A DNA stretch of 64,000 nt from Meconema thalassinum (GCA_946902985.2 OX336388.2:369383387-369447386); one strand, 5' to 3'; positions 22,546-34,166 are shown, numbered from the stretch's first letter. Notes: generated by a model from the letters alone, not told the origin. A program made the numbers and translations.

Positions 22546-22801
22546 TTTGCAATGCGACTGGCAGCGTTGGACGATTGATGCATGCTGCTGCTCGCTTGGT
22601 ATCGTCACGTGACGTGCACGCTTGCCCTCTAGCGACGGGCTGTGAACTTCCACGCTCTGGTCGGAACCACACCTCGTTACACACGCCACGATTAGCCGAT
22701 GTCGTCACCGGTTCGTACTTTGCAGCCTCCGGCTCGTTACTTTTTGAACGCACCTTATACTTGTAGACATTTACTTATTTCAGTGTTTACAGTTCTATTG
22801 T

Positions 22802-23079
22802 CGGAGCTTATTGCTTTAAATATTTCTCAACAGTAGTGGCCGAGCCTTCGTGGATTAGTTAGGAGGACGGAGGGTGACCGTTTAAGAGTGGGTTTGTGAA
22901 TCTTCAGCCTAACAGCCTCGTAGATATTTTATTTTATTTTTAAGAAAGCTTAACATTTCAAATTTTAACAGCTGTTTTAGCCGTACTTATAAGATTTTTG
23001 GATCCTATGAGGGTTGGTGTTTGAGGACCTTTTTCCATTTCATAGTTGACGCTGTGGGATTTAGTAGTGTCTGTTATTG
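22802..23079. other. Unassigned intergenic DNA
   Basis: It follows the end of copy B. The TGGCCGAGCCTTCGTGGATTAGTTAGG stretch near 22838 resembles a SINE or tRNA head on the plus strand but has no clear B box. Confidence 0.4.
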
Positions 23080-23520
23080 TAATTTGGGTCTTCAGTCTTT
23101 CGACTGGTTTGATGGACCTCTCCATGCCTCCCTGTCCTGAGGTAATCATTTCATCTCTACATAGCTACCTTACCTTACATCCGAGGCAATTTGTTTAACA
23201 TACTGTATTTTAACCTTAGTATACTCTTACAGTTCTTGTCTTCGACCCTTCCTTATCTAAGTTTGCTATTCCTGGGTGTATTAGTATAGGTCCTTCCAAC
23301 CTATCTCTTCTGTTCATTAGCAGTCGCCAGAAACATCTATCCTCTCCCACTCGTCTTAATACCTCTTCATTTGTTACTACCCATCTGACCATCATCATTC
23401 TCCTTTAACACCACTTTTCAAACGCTTCTTTTCTCCTCTTTTCTGCTTCGTCAACAGCCCAAGTTTCACATCCACAGAGTAGCACAGAGTGTCACGCTCC
23501 AGACATAAGTAGACTCTTGT
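23080..23520 (-). pseudogene. LINE reverse-transcriptase C-terminal fragment
   Basis: The minus strand encodes VLLCGCETWAVDEAEKRR, the YGCETW(T)-type motif after the thumb of many insect non-LTR polymerases. It continues MMMVRWVVTNEEVLRRVGEDRCFWRLLMNRR. At the 3' end comes GGAGGCATGGAGAGGTCCATCAAACCAGTCGAAAG. The same order and 3' sequence occur at 47430-47945 on the plus strand, so both are 5'-truncated copies of one family. Several stops and shifts are present. Confidence 0.7.
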
Positions 23521-23524
23521 AGAG

Positions 23525-23575
23525 ATATTTTGTATTGTATAGTAAAGCCATCATTACTTCCAACTTGACGTTTCA
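23525..23575 (-). repeat. Short shared repeat (matches 32119-32165)
   Basis: In reverse complement, TGAAACGTCAAGT..GAAAGTAATGATGGCTTTACTATA matches 32127-32160, directly upstream of a hammerhead-like motif there. The motif itself is not present in this copy. Confidence 0.6.
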
Positions 23576-26388
23576 GAACTAGGCTAGAGTTTCGTTCCAT
23601 AAATCGCGACATCACGAACGAAACTCGATTTGTCGTGATATTGAACCCATGTACCATTGGCTCAAAAGGGGTCGAATCCATGTATTTGGGGAAGAAATGA
23701 AAGAAACATACAGTTTCTAATGTAACATAGAGAAATTTCAAACCAGGATTCTAGCCTAACGTTGTGCAAGCGGCGAGGACCAGGTGTTCAGGAGATGAGA
23801 TCATGCCTCTTGACTCCTTGAGAGGAGCGGGTCATGGATATTAATAGTACGAGTGGAAAATTTTTACTGTAAGACAAGGAAGCGTGACTCGGAAATCCAG
23901 CTTAGCTTGCAGGAAAACGGCAACACCGCCGCTGCGCCAGTAGAAGAATAATTAAATTTAACCCATTTGCAGGAATGAAAATAAGTAAATAATCACTGGA
24001 CTGTGAATCATTTCGGATTAGAGATTTTTGTGTAAAGAAATACCTTGAAATAATTGCACAGAAAAAAACTGCAAACGCAGTATACGTCATCGGGGATTCA
24101 CTGATACCAGAGGAGTGGGGAATATTAAAAATGAACAGCACCACCCACGCAGCTGAAGACTACAAATTAATTAATATCTCAGAATTGCACGATCGATTAT
24201 TATGCGCAATGAGATTATTTGACGTTTGGAAGACGAGCTTTCTGGAGATATAATTTTTATAATTGTGCAACCATTATTTTAAAAGTTGGTCACGAAAAGG
24301 ACTAGAGTTTTATCTTTTTGTGACTAAAGAGTATAAAGCTTCTGGCAGAGCCAGACCAAACATGCAGTCATTCCGACAGCCCGTGAGGGGGCGTCACGCT
24401 GTATCAAGCACCGAAGACAGCATTCAAGAGCCCGAGGGGGGCGTCACTACGCATCATGCAGTTTTACAACGAGCACTCCGTGAGCGGAGATGCTGCGTCA
24501 AAGTCTTAAAACGTATGAACTTCAGGGGAGGTCATACTGTGCAACGAGTATAAGTACCGAATGAAGAATATCCGACAGCCACGGGCGTCGCGATATCAAT
24601 AACTTGCGTGCCTCCGTAAGGAGTTGTAAAGAAGTAAAAGTACAGTATCGGCGTGTTGAAAAATTAGGAAAATCCTAGTTACAGGATTTAGGTCCGACAG
24701 TATAAAAGTTTACAGTGAAAAGTTCGTAAAATACAGTCAGAGCAGGCTGCGAACTTAGGACTCAGGGCGATCGGTCTTTAAGTAAACGACCAAAAATATC
24801 ATAACGTACGGAAGTACTGGAACAGCGAGATAAACAGTTATCTAATTTAAAGAACCCGAGCAGGGACAGAGAAAATAAGGTTCGTAAGTATTCTCGAAGA
24901 TTAGAAGTACGAGAACCGAATAAGCAAAGGAGAAGACAGGAAACTATAGACATTCTTTTCAAGAAAGCAGACGAACTATTCAAAAGCACTAAGACGCAAG
25001 TAGTATTAGTTGCTAAAAAATCGATAGGTCACCGATAAATTATCTAGAGGACCGTAAACAGAACAGACTTTCATTAAGATCAATAAACAGAATCTAAAAG
25101 GGGAGCCGTTCGTGTCAGAGGAATAGCAGAACGTCAAGAACGGGATTCGAAGGAGTGCTATTGCAGGGAGAAAGTAGACGAGTCGAGACTTTCACATTCA
25201 GAGAGGATAGGAAGCCGACATTACTAAATTTCACCCTTGGAGACGGGAGATCAAGAGGTCACGTGTGATAGGCTTTAATAGCGGCCTAGTGATCAAAATT
25301 TGTGAAGTGTAAATATATCAAGATTGTGTGTTAAAAATAATATATTTTCAGTGTTTTTTTATTGTGTGTTCTAAACGGATACACCAGTGTATTTAAAATG
25401 TTATTAGTGTTAAATATATACGTGTTAAATATGTGTCAAGATATATCTGTACATGCAATGAAGTTGTACACGATGGAGTAAGTTAAAAAGTGGGCCAAAA
25501 ATGACACATCGCACGAGGAGAAGGGTCAAGAAACGACCTTAAACATGTGAGTAAAGATTTTCATTATGTTTTGGTGTCGGGGAAATGATTGTGTACAAAT
25601 CCACCGGAGTTTTTGAGTAAAAGGGATGTTTCTAAATAACTAAATACAGAATAAGAACGCGGTCTGAACAAAAATAGAATTTTGAGAAATTATAAATAAT
25701 TATTTGAAAGAATAAATCCTGTAGAGGAAATGTATGAATAAAATGTCAGTGTATTTGACGAATGTTATAAAAGCAAGCGTATTAATAATAATAATACTAA
25801 TATAAAGGAAATATAAATAAAGATTAAATTGAATAATATGAAAGTAAGAGCATTGGAGCCTTAATAAAAATATAAGACATGATGTTAATGCATGTTCTTA
25901 AAAATAGAGCGATTTATAGTCAAGGGAAAAGATTAATATAAAAATTGAGATATGTATCAATTGTCAATATGGAATTTGTCAGTTCTTTGGAAGACGCTAG
26001 GCTTAAAAATAACGTATAGCGCATTGGAGCGCAATTAAAATAAAATGTCACGCTAGGAAGGCGTAAAAGTTAAAGTACTTGGTAAGTTACTTATGAAGGG
26101 TAGTTGATTGCAGTGAATTGAGATATGGTGTAAGTCCTCTAATTGTGACGTAGATCACGAGGCCATGTGTGTGTTATTATGTAAAAGGGAGAAAATGTAT
26201 GGTATTATTGAGCGTAGGTCATGTAGGCCACGGCCGACTTTAAATCGCATTTTGTATAAGTCCTCCAATATGGGAATGGTTCCCGAGGCATGTTAAGAGA
26301 TTCGAACCTAGAATCCTCTTGTAGTTGAAGCCCCTAATTATTCGTTGTAGAATGTGTATTACTCTTCCCAATCAATAACGATCCTTTA
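23576..26388. other. Unassigned 2.8 kb, with a possible decayed coding stretch
   Basis: No match to the other families. At 24770-25037 (+) one frame reads a charged, helix-prone peptide (TEVLEQRDKQLSNLKNPSRD..., QETIDILFKKADELFKSTK...) with at least one stop. It could be a fossil gag or ORF1. A TATA-like AGTATAAAAG lies at 24699, about 30 bp upstream of TACAGTCAGAGC, a plausible core promoter, so part of the block may be an LTR. I found no matching second LTR. Confidence 0.3.
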
Positions 26389-26859
26389 TCTAATATATAA
26401 AAGTGAAAGTCTGTATGTGGGTATGTATGTGGGTGGGTCTGTTCAGTATACAAATCTACACCGTTCCACCAATCTCAACCAAATTTTGCATACACATAGT
26501 TTAGGACCCGGAAGGAACTGCTGGCTACATGAATTTTCGATAGTCTTTCTCATTCTTTTGATTTAGGCCCTTTTGGACTCAAGCACAGGCTAATCAAATC
26601 ATAAAATATACTCATGAAGGAATGGCAAGGCGATAGTTTCCATGGCAACATAGCTCAAGTCGAGACACGGCCGTCTGGATGACAGTTGCGCTCTGCACTA
26701 CTGGTATAGAAAATGAGCATCTTTACTTGAAATCCCGTTAGTTACTCACCTACTCACACAGCACTGTCAACCGAGTTTAGCATAACAAATACTTGACACT
26801 ATCTTCTACTATATATTTGTCAAATACCACTCACTCACTCATTCATTCATCACGAAATC

Positions 26860-29800
26860 TCAGAAACCACCGAACGGATTGGAATGAAATTTGGTATACA
26901 GCTTCCCCAAGGACCGCAAATGCTCACTAAGAAAGGATTTTTGTATATTCAAATTCTAAAGGGGTGTTAAGGGGGTAGACCTGCATTTCATTGACTAGCA
27001 ATATCTCCCGATTGGTTTCATTGGGGGATGTGATACTCGGCACATAAACTCATCATTAAAAATAAGAAGACCCGAGTCTCAGGGTTTTTCGATGTGGTGT
27101 ATATTATGAGGTGAAAGGGGTGAAAAGTGGGGATTGAAATATTCCTAAATGAGCGTGTATCTCTTAAACGACAAAGGCGAGGAGTTTGAAACTCAGCGAA
27201 AAAAAATCAACATAAAAATAAATAAATATTTGTTTGACCGCTTTTTTATAAATCCAATTTAAGGGGCCCATGGGGAAGGGTGAAATTCTGGTGGGGGGGA
27301 CAGGAAAGAAAGTGTCCTAACTGATTGACTGACTGACTCACTCATCAAACTCAGGGGAAAAAACTGCTTTAAAGTAAGTAAATAGCTGTTCGACAGTTTT
27401 TTTTTTTCATAAATCAAATTTAAGGGGTTCATGGGGAGGGGTGAAATTCTGAAAAAAGAAAATTGAAAGAAAATGTCCTGACTCACTCTCTCACTCACTC
27501 ACTCATCATCATCGCCCTGCCAAAATTATTGAAGTTAGAAACATGACAGTTTGGGGATATGTTCATTGTATGTCAAAACAGTCTACTAAGGGAGGATTTT
27601 CGGATATTCAGGTTCTAAAGGGGTCTTAAGGGGGTTAAACCTGCATTTCATTGAATAACAATATCTCTCGAATGGTTTCATTGGGGGATGTGATTCACGG
27701 CATATAAACTCATCATTAAAAAGTAAGAAGACACGTGCCTGATGGTTTTTCGATGTGGTGTATATTATGAGGTGAAAGGGGTGAAAAGTAGGGATTGAAA
27801 GATTCCTAACGGAGCGTGTATCTCTTAAACGACATAGGCGAGGAGTTTGAAACTCAGCGGAAAGAAATCAGCATACAAAATAAGTAAATATTTGTTTGAC
27901 CGTTTTTTCATAAATCCAATTTAAGGAGCCCATGGGGAGGGGTGAAATTCAGGGGGAAAAAGAAAACTGGAAGGAAAGTGTCCTAACCGATTGACTGACT
28001 GACTCACTCATCAAACTCAGGGGGAAAAACTGCTTTAAAGTAAGTAAATAGCTGTTCGACAGTTTTTTTTTTGGATCAATCAAATTGAAGGGGTTCATCG
28101 GGAGGGGTGAAATTCTGAAGAAAAACAAATGAAAGAAAATGTCCTGACTCATTCACTCACTCATCATCGCCCAGCCAAAAATATTGAAGTTGGAAACATG
28201 GCATTTTGGAGATATGTTCGTTGTATGTCAAAACCGTACACTAAGGGAGGATTTTTGGATATTCAGGCTCTAAAGGGGTCTTAAGGGGGTTAAACCTGCA
28301 TTTCATTGAATAACAATATCTCAAGAGTGGTTTCATTTGTGGATGTGATACTCGGCATATAAACTAATCATTAAAAATAAGCAGACAGGTGTCTAAGGGT
28401 TTTTCGATATGGTGTATTATTATGAGGTGCAAGGGGTGAAAAGTGGGGGTTGAAGGATTCCTAACGGAGCGTGAAGGCCTATCTCTTAAACGACATAGGT
28501 GAGAAATTTGAAACTCAGAGAAAGAAAATCAGCTAAATAAATAAGTAAATCGGTGTTCGACCGGTTTTTTTCATAAATTAATTTAAGGGGCCAATGGGGA
28601 GGGGTGAAATTCTGGGGAAAAAAAGGAGAGAAATTGTCCTAACTGACTGACTGACTCACTCACTCATCAAACTCAGGGGAAAAAGACAGCTTAAAAAATA
28701 AGTTAATAGGTGTTCAAGAGTTTTTTCATCAATCCAATTTAAGGGGCCCATGGGGAAGGGTGAAATTCTGGTAAAAATAATTGAAAGAAAATGTCCTGTC
28801 TGACTCACTCACTCATCACGCCCAGCGAAAACTATTAATGTTGGAAACATGAAATTTTGGGAATATGTTCGTTGTATGTCGAAAACGTCAACTAAGGAAT
28901 GATTTGTGTTTATTCGGGATTTAAAGAGGTGTTAAGGGGGTAAAGATGCATTTCATTGAATAACGATATCACATGATTTGTTTCTTTGGGGATGTGATAT
29001 TCGGTATAGAAACTAATCATTAAAAATAATCAGACATATGTCTAAGGGTTTGTCGATGAGATGTATATTATGAGGCGAAACGGGTGAAAATTGGGGGTTG
29101 AGGGATTCTTAACGGAGCGTGTATCTCTGAAACGACATAGGCGAAAAAATTTAAATTCGGCGGGAAAAATAGCTTAAAATACAAGTAAATAGGTGATCGA
29201 CCGTTTTTTTTCATAAATCCAATTTCAGGAGCCCTTGGAGAGGGGAGAAATTCTGGGGGGGGGAAAACAGGAAAGAAAGTGTCCTAAATGATTGACTCAC
29301 TTAGTCACTCATCAAACTCAGGGGGAAAACAGCTTTAAATAAGTAAATAGGCGTTCGACAGTTTGTTTCATAAATCCAATTTAAGGGGTTCATGGGGAGG
29401 GGTGAAATTATCAAAAATAAATGAAAAAATGTCCTGACTGACTCACTCACTCATCATCGCCCAGCCAAAATTATTAAAATTAGAAACATGAAATGTTGGG
29501 GATATGTTCATTGTATGTCGAAAACGTCCACTAAGGAAAGAGTTTTGGATATTCAGGTTCTAAAGAGGAGTTAAGGGGGTAAACGTGCATTTCATTGAAT
29601 AACAATATCTGACGAGTGGTTTCATTTGGGGATGTGATACTTGGCATATATACTAATCATTACAAATAAGCTGACACATGTCTAATGGTTTTTCGAAGTG
29701 GTGTATATTATGAGGTTAAAGGAATGAAAAGTGGGGGTTGAAAGATTCCTAACGGAGCGTGTATCTCTTAAAATACATAGGCGAGGAGTTTGAAACTCCT

Positions 29801-30080
29801 CGGAAATCAATCAGCTTAAAAATAAATAAATAAATAAATAAATAAAATAAATAGGTGTTCGACCGTTTTTTCATAAATGCAATTTAAGGGGCCTATGGGG
29901 AGGGGTGAAATTTTGGAAGAAAAACGTCCACTAAGGAATGATTTTTGGATGTTCACTCTCATCGAGCAACAAAAACTATTAAAGTTAGAAGAATTACATT
30001 TTGGGGATATGTTCGTTGTGTGTCGAAAACGTATACTAAGGAGGGATTTTTGGATATTCAGGTTCTAAAGGGGTGTTAAC
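26860..30080. repeat. Five-unit tandem array inside Helitron copy 2
   Basis: The anchor TTTGAAACTCAG (GGCGAGGAG upstream) recurs at about 27185, 27846, 28507, 29150 and 29789, with periods 661, 661, 643 and 639 bp. Units are reverse complements of those in copy 1 and there are again five. Variation between units looks greater than variation between equivalent units of the two copies, which would mean the array predates the copies. That impression is visual, not computed. Confidence 0.85.
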
Positions 30081-30117
30081 GGGGTTAAAACTGCAGTTCA
30101 TTATATAACAATATGAC

Positions 30118-30440
30118 ACTCATTCGTTCATTCATTCATTTATTTGCAATGGAGGGTGTGGCCCCCGGAGGCAAATTGGATATACATATCAAATAAATAA
30201 TTACACATAACAATTCAATAACAATTATACAACCATTAAACTGGAGTATTTACACAAATAGTCAGTCTTTTCTTAAACACACCTATATGTTTGGGAAAAG
30301 GCTCTAAGACTGCAGCAGGTAGAGAGTTCCAGTTATCAATGGCACGGTTTACAAAAGAATATTTACCATAATTTGTTCGCTGTGGTCGGCCCTTAACTTT
30401 GAAAGGATGATCGCTCCTACCCTTGTAAATAATGTAAGTA
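30118..30440 (-). pseudogene. 5'-truncated LINE 3' end inserted in Helitron copy 2
   Basis: The minus strand encodes a typical polymerase C-terminus: KGRSDHPFKVKGRPQRTNYG, then KYSFVNRAIDNWNSLPAAVL, then EPFPKHIGVFKKRLT. It ends in a (GAAT)n/(AAAT)n tail, seen on the plus strand as TTCATTCATTCATTTATTTG. Helitron copy 1 lacks it. ATGAC occurs at 30113-30117 and 30441-30445, a candidate 5 bp target duplication. Truncation at the 5' side is normal for LINE copies. The FxxRxxxxWNSLP motif places it in the Jockey/CR1-like assemblage; the clade is not certain. Confidence 0.75.
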
Positions 30441-30939
30441 ATGACGCGAGCGAAGCAAGGCTAAAAATGAGATGGTGTGTGTCTGTGTATTACTCAATCT
30501 GGCAAGTACCACTGGTCCGATATACGTGAATTTTACATGGAAGTAGCTGATTTACCTGGTTAACATATAGGTTACTTTTGATTACAATACTTTGCACTAT
30601 TTAAAGATGGCGACCATTTTAGTGACGTCACTACACCCTTTGGTTTCAAACTCATATTTCCATTTGAAATAAAAAGAGAACGCTAAGAAATAGCAAACTT
30701 TTGATGGCATATACGAGGTTTAAAATTAAATTTTCTATCCGAAAGGTATCTCCAACGGTTAGCGAGTAAAATCTAAATTTGTGCTATAAAACACGGTCAA
30801 CGCCGAGCGTTGTAGTTGGACAAAATATTTCATCCTTAATCTCCCTCTGCGCAGCACTTCGCCTATCCCCTGTTTTAACTGTCACCTTCACATTTTAATT
30901 TATTTATGACGCGTAGCGAAGCACGGGTACTTCAGCTAG

Positions 30940-32118
30940 TAATTAATAAATGCCAAGGTTACGAAAGTGGTTTATGAGCCCAATAATATTGTTGAAAGTA
31001 ATACGAGAAGGAGGATGCCAGGTCTCCCCAAAGAACTGAAAATGAAAGGAAGATTTGTTTAAAAGCTTTGAAGAGAGCTCCACCCGCAGACTAAACGGGA
31101 AGTTTCCCGCACAGTCATAAATCACGCTCAAGTATTACGGTCAGACCCTAGGAGCAGGAGGGGTGGCTGAAGGCCGTCTTGTAAGAAGTAAATAATACAC
31201 CGTGAGTGTTTAAAAGTTGTTAATGACCCGGGAAGTGAACCGAGGTCCTTGTAGATGAAATTATCGCTTGCCAGTTCAGATCGTAGTTTTCTTATGTGAT
31301 AATGGTCTTATAAGACAAATAAAATAAATAATAATCCCTATTGTAATGTCGTAAGGAAGTAGGATTCCACGAGTTAAATGAAGGTAACTAGATTCTGGGA
31401 GTAATCATAGTTTTTGACTTTGTCAAGTAATCTTTATAACTCTGGAGTACACAAGTATTTTCCCGATCACTGTAGTGAATTTGTAAAGGCTTGAGAGGGA
31501 TGATAAATGCTGAGAACATGTGAAGTGCCCAAATATTGAAGTAGATAATTAACATGTAATTTTAAATGTAATTATAAATTTGTCTTGATGATAAGAAAAT
31601 ATAAAAATAGTAGTTGAGGTGTACAAGAAGAATGACACCATTATTATTGGAAAATATCGAGCCAAAGGAGCTCGTAGTTATATGGAACTTTAAGATAGAT
31701 ACTTTATGGAAGTAAAAATAATTATGAATTGTTGGTTTTAAAGGAAACCATGTGTTTTAATACAATATTTGTTTAATTCTTATATTATTCCTTGTTCACT
31801 TGGAACAAGTAGAAGATTTGGTCAGTAGTTTATTTGTTTTATTGTTTGTAGCGCCATAATTTTTGGTTAATTAAATGTTTTAAAATAGGAGTTGATTTTG
31901 TTGTTATTTTTGCAAGTGTATCCTCTATTTAATCCAAAATGTGTAAGTCACAGAGTGGGAGAACATACTACAACCCCGAAAATCCCGAATTGAGCAATGC
32001 TGGCATACTGTGATTTGCATATTTCTTGCTGAAAGGGCACAATATATTGATTTGAATGACTGCCTGTGGTTGGCTAGTTAAAGTGATTTTTCTTCTGACC
32101 GCCAGATTACTCTAGGGT
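30940..32118. other. Unassigned intergenic DNA
   Basis: No recognised gene or repeat. A minus-strand 62-residue frame at 30943-31131 has no recognisable motif. Confidence 0.45.
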
Positions 32119-32174
32119 AACACTGAAACGTCAAGTCGAAAGTAATGATGGCTTTACTATAGATTTTAACTCTG

Positions 32175-32215
32175 TGATCTGAAGATGCTCACTTGACGAG
32201 TGAAACATGTCAACC
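32175..32215 (+). ncRNA. Hammerhead-ribozyme-like motif 1
   Basis: The order CTGAAGA (32179-32185), short stem II CTC/GAG around ACTTGAC, GAAA (32202-32205), C-AT-G, then TC follows a minimal type I hammerhead with a one-pair stem III. The core differs from CUGAUGA at one base and stem I pairs poorly, so activity is doubtful. It shares its CTTGA loop with the other two motifs. Minimal hammerheads of this form are known from Penelope-like elements and other retroelements; that link is inference. Confidence 0.4.
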
Positions 32216-32225
32216 TATAGTTTCT

Positions 32226-33055
32226 CCCTCTTCTGGTAATCCGTAACAAATATACAAATGTATTGATTAAAAGTCACATGTAATTATTTCAGGTTCTTTT
32301 CCCAGTAATTTGGATAACATTGCGTTGACCGACTGAAGAGTTGAAGTATCAAATTCGTTTAGTTGGTATGCCCCAAGTTGTTAAATAACACGACACACAG
32401 ACCTTGTTTACATCTGAAGCGTATTAGTAAAAGAATAAAACACCTTAGGAGTCCTAATCCAAATCCTCTTCATTCTAGGCTGATATATTTTCTGATTACT
32501 TCACTCAGGCGAAAGTAAGTGCTGCGGTGGAGTTTAACCTGTAACCTTTCCTGCTCGGTATCAATGCGAACTGCTTGCGGTGCAAGATGGCTATTGTGGA
32601 GGGATTGAGGTTAAGGGGATACATTTTAATTACTCTTGGCGTGAATGACGAGACTAGTTCCAAGAGGTTTCATTATTTCACCAGGAGTTAATGAATAAAT
32701 GTATGCAAAATAATAATAATAAATCGTATATAAATGACCACAGAGGTATTTCCTTACAAGCAGTCACGTACAAAAATCTTACTGACAAGACTTGAAGTGC
32801 AAACAGATAATTTAATTTGAGAATAACAGGCAAGATTCCGGTTAGGCAGGTCTTGTTCAGAACAAGTACTCAATCTTAGAACCATCCGAAATATCCGTAA
32901 AAGTAGACAAACTTCGAACTAGCCTGTGACTCAACAGACTGACCGACCCTTTTTCTAAATTATAAGAATTCAAAGTAGACAGGAAAACAAGAGAATAAAT
33001 CAACCAATCATTAACGGGTAGGCCTCCCTCTTCAAAGGTTAAATCCTCAGGCGAA
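32226..33055. other. Unassigned intergenic DNA
   Basis: No repeat partner or credible frame. Confidence 0.45.
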
Positions 33056-33059
33056 ATGA

Positions 33060-33960
33060 CTGAATCTTTTGCTGTAAAAGTGGATTACCACAAGGAGATG
33101 CAGTGCCCCCTGTATTATTTAACCTTGTTCTAGAAAAAGTGATTAAGATATGGAAAAAGGAAGTTATAGAAATAACCATTGGCAGACGACGCGAGAACAA
33201 AATTCATTTACGATATTTGGCCTTTTCAGGTGATGCAATATTGTCCAACAATAGGCAGGAAACAGTTGAAGGCATCGAAAAACTCCATTAAACTGCAGCA
33301 CAAACTGGGCTTCAAATCTCATACCAAAAAATCAGATCATGGAAGGATCTCGTTGGTACATGGATAAATAAAGGTAAAGTAATTCAGGTGTCTAAATTCA
33401 AATACCTAGGAGAAATTACCCAACATTCAGGCCTGAATCGAGATGCAACCAACGAGAGAATCTCTGAATTGGAAAGAGCCTACAGAATCAGATGGAACAC
33501 GTATAGTAAGAAATCCATCTCCCATAAAGCAAATTTACATTTCAAAGTGGTAATCAAACCTGGAGCACTCATCTAACTCATCATTCTAAACGGCTGGAGC
33601 GATTTACATGAAACTCCATAAGGTCATAGCACCATTTTGACTGACTCCGGCCGTGCCCTTCAAATTGTATTACGTTTCACGAATCCAACATGGCGGCTGT
33701 GCAAAATATTTCACCAGCACTCATCATTGGGGGAAGGTGACTAATAAAAGATCTTCAGGGAATAGACATATCAGGTGATACAGTAGTCGAAAGGACTAAA
33801 TTCAGGGAACTAGATGACAATGATCAATTTTCAGACCACCTAAACATTGCATTCAACAGAACCTGGACGGATATACGCAGGAAGTACCATAGCGAGAAGA
33901 TGAAGAGATTTTGGGAAGGCAAGAAATCAAGATCAACTAGATAGGTTCATTCACGCTCCT
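33060..33960 (+). pseudogene. LINE reverse transcriptase and C-terminus, interrupted
   Basis: The frame gives SGLPQGDAVPPVLFNLVLEKVI, the (P)QGD motif of the polymerase. Next comes HLRYLAFSGDAIL, where the catalytic F/YADD has become FSGD, then VSKFKYLGEITQHSG and the thumb. It breaks at 33571 (KVVIKPGALI, normally ..ALYGSE). After an inserted repeat (33585-33722) it resumes as DLQGIDISGDTVVERTKFRE, continuing to WTDIRRKYHSEKMKRFWEGKK, the C-terminal tail. The same tail is encoded on the minus strand at 60870-61480. Catalytic residue loss, the insertion and a missing middle make it inactive. Confidence 0.75.
33585..33722 (+). repeat. Fragment of the CATGGCGGC family inside the LINE
   Basis: TCTAAACGGCTGGAGCGATT, CCGTGCCCTTCAAATTGTAT and AACATGGCGGCTGTGCAAAA match 11191-11335 in the same order. 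The words AGCACTCATC on both sides (33562 and 33716) could be a target duplication or chance. Confidence 0.65.
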
Positions 33961-34157
33961 TAGATGCGGATAACGATATAAAATATTATTAGTCTGCTTC
34001 TTCTTTTTATGAATTCATAGGATCACTGTAGCCAGTCCATCGTTCGATCTTCTTTGAAGGGTTTGCTTGGGCTTTGCGTTGCTCTCAGTACTTCTTAGGA
34101 CGTTTTGATTGTCTTGAAAATGAGCGTGTTGTGGGCTTGTTTCTTGTAAGGGTAAAG

Positions 34158-34166
34158 TAGGTTTTT

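Larger units (their letters stand above)
21764..22757. mobile_element. Fold-back mariner element
   Basis: The ends AAAGGTGCGATCAAAAAGTA and, inverted, TAAGGTGCGTTCAAAAAGTA are flanked by TA. Inverted similarity continues about 385 bp inward on each side (21764-22148 against 22374-22757) around a spacer of about 225 bp. Both arms carry the same mariner 5' region, so the element has two heads and no tail. It interrupts copy B at the point where copy A reads CTTCACTATCTTGTAGA. Confidence 0.85.
19531..22801. repeat. 650 bp interspersed repeat, copy B, split by three transposons
   Basis: It is the same sequence as copy A, expanded to 3.27 kb. Subtracting the MITE (303 bp), hAT element (1,307 bp) and fold-back mariner (about 994 bp) leaves about 670 bp, close to copy A's 650 bp. 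The flanks of each insertion rejoin to sequence contiguous in copy A. Confidence 0.85.
26389..30939 (+). mobile_element. Helitron copy 2, 4.55 kb, with nested LINE
   Basis: It opens TCTAATATATAAAAGTGAAAG after an A and closes GTAGCGAAGCACGGGTACTTCAGCTAG before a T. These are the same termini as copy 1 in the opposite orientation. Removing the LINE insertion at 30118-30440 leaves about 4.23 kb, within 25 bp or so of copy 1. It shares the 5' segment (GTATGTGGG tracts, CACCGTTCCACCAATCTCAACC), five tandem units and the 3' segment (GTGACGTCACTACACCC, ACGCCGAGCG.TGTAG). It encodes no Rep or helicase and depends on another element. Confidence 0.9.

Noticed and set aside
22298..22766. Overlapping 116-151 residue frames on both strands
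   Set aside because: They come from the inverted mariner arms; only the N-terminal transposase reading makes sense.
24263..24553. 96-residue Arg-rich ORF as a gene
   Set aside because: No motif, no supporting neighbour, and internal near-repeats (GAGGGGG.CGTCAC) suggest non-coding repetitive DNA; left within the unassigned block.
24690..25560. Solo LTR with a TATA box
   Set aside because: A TATA-like word and an initiator-like word exist, but no second copy, TG/CA ends or target duplication were found.
26860..30080. CRISPR-like or satellite array
   Set aside because: Units are about 650 bp, diverged, and lie within Helitron termini; there are no short identical repeats with unique spacers.
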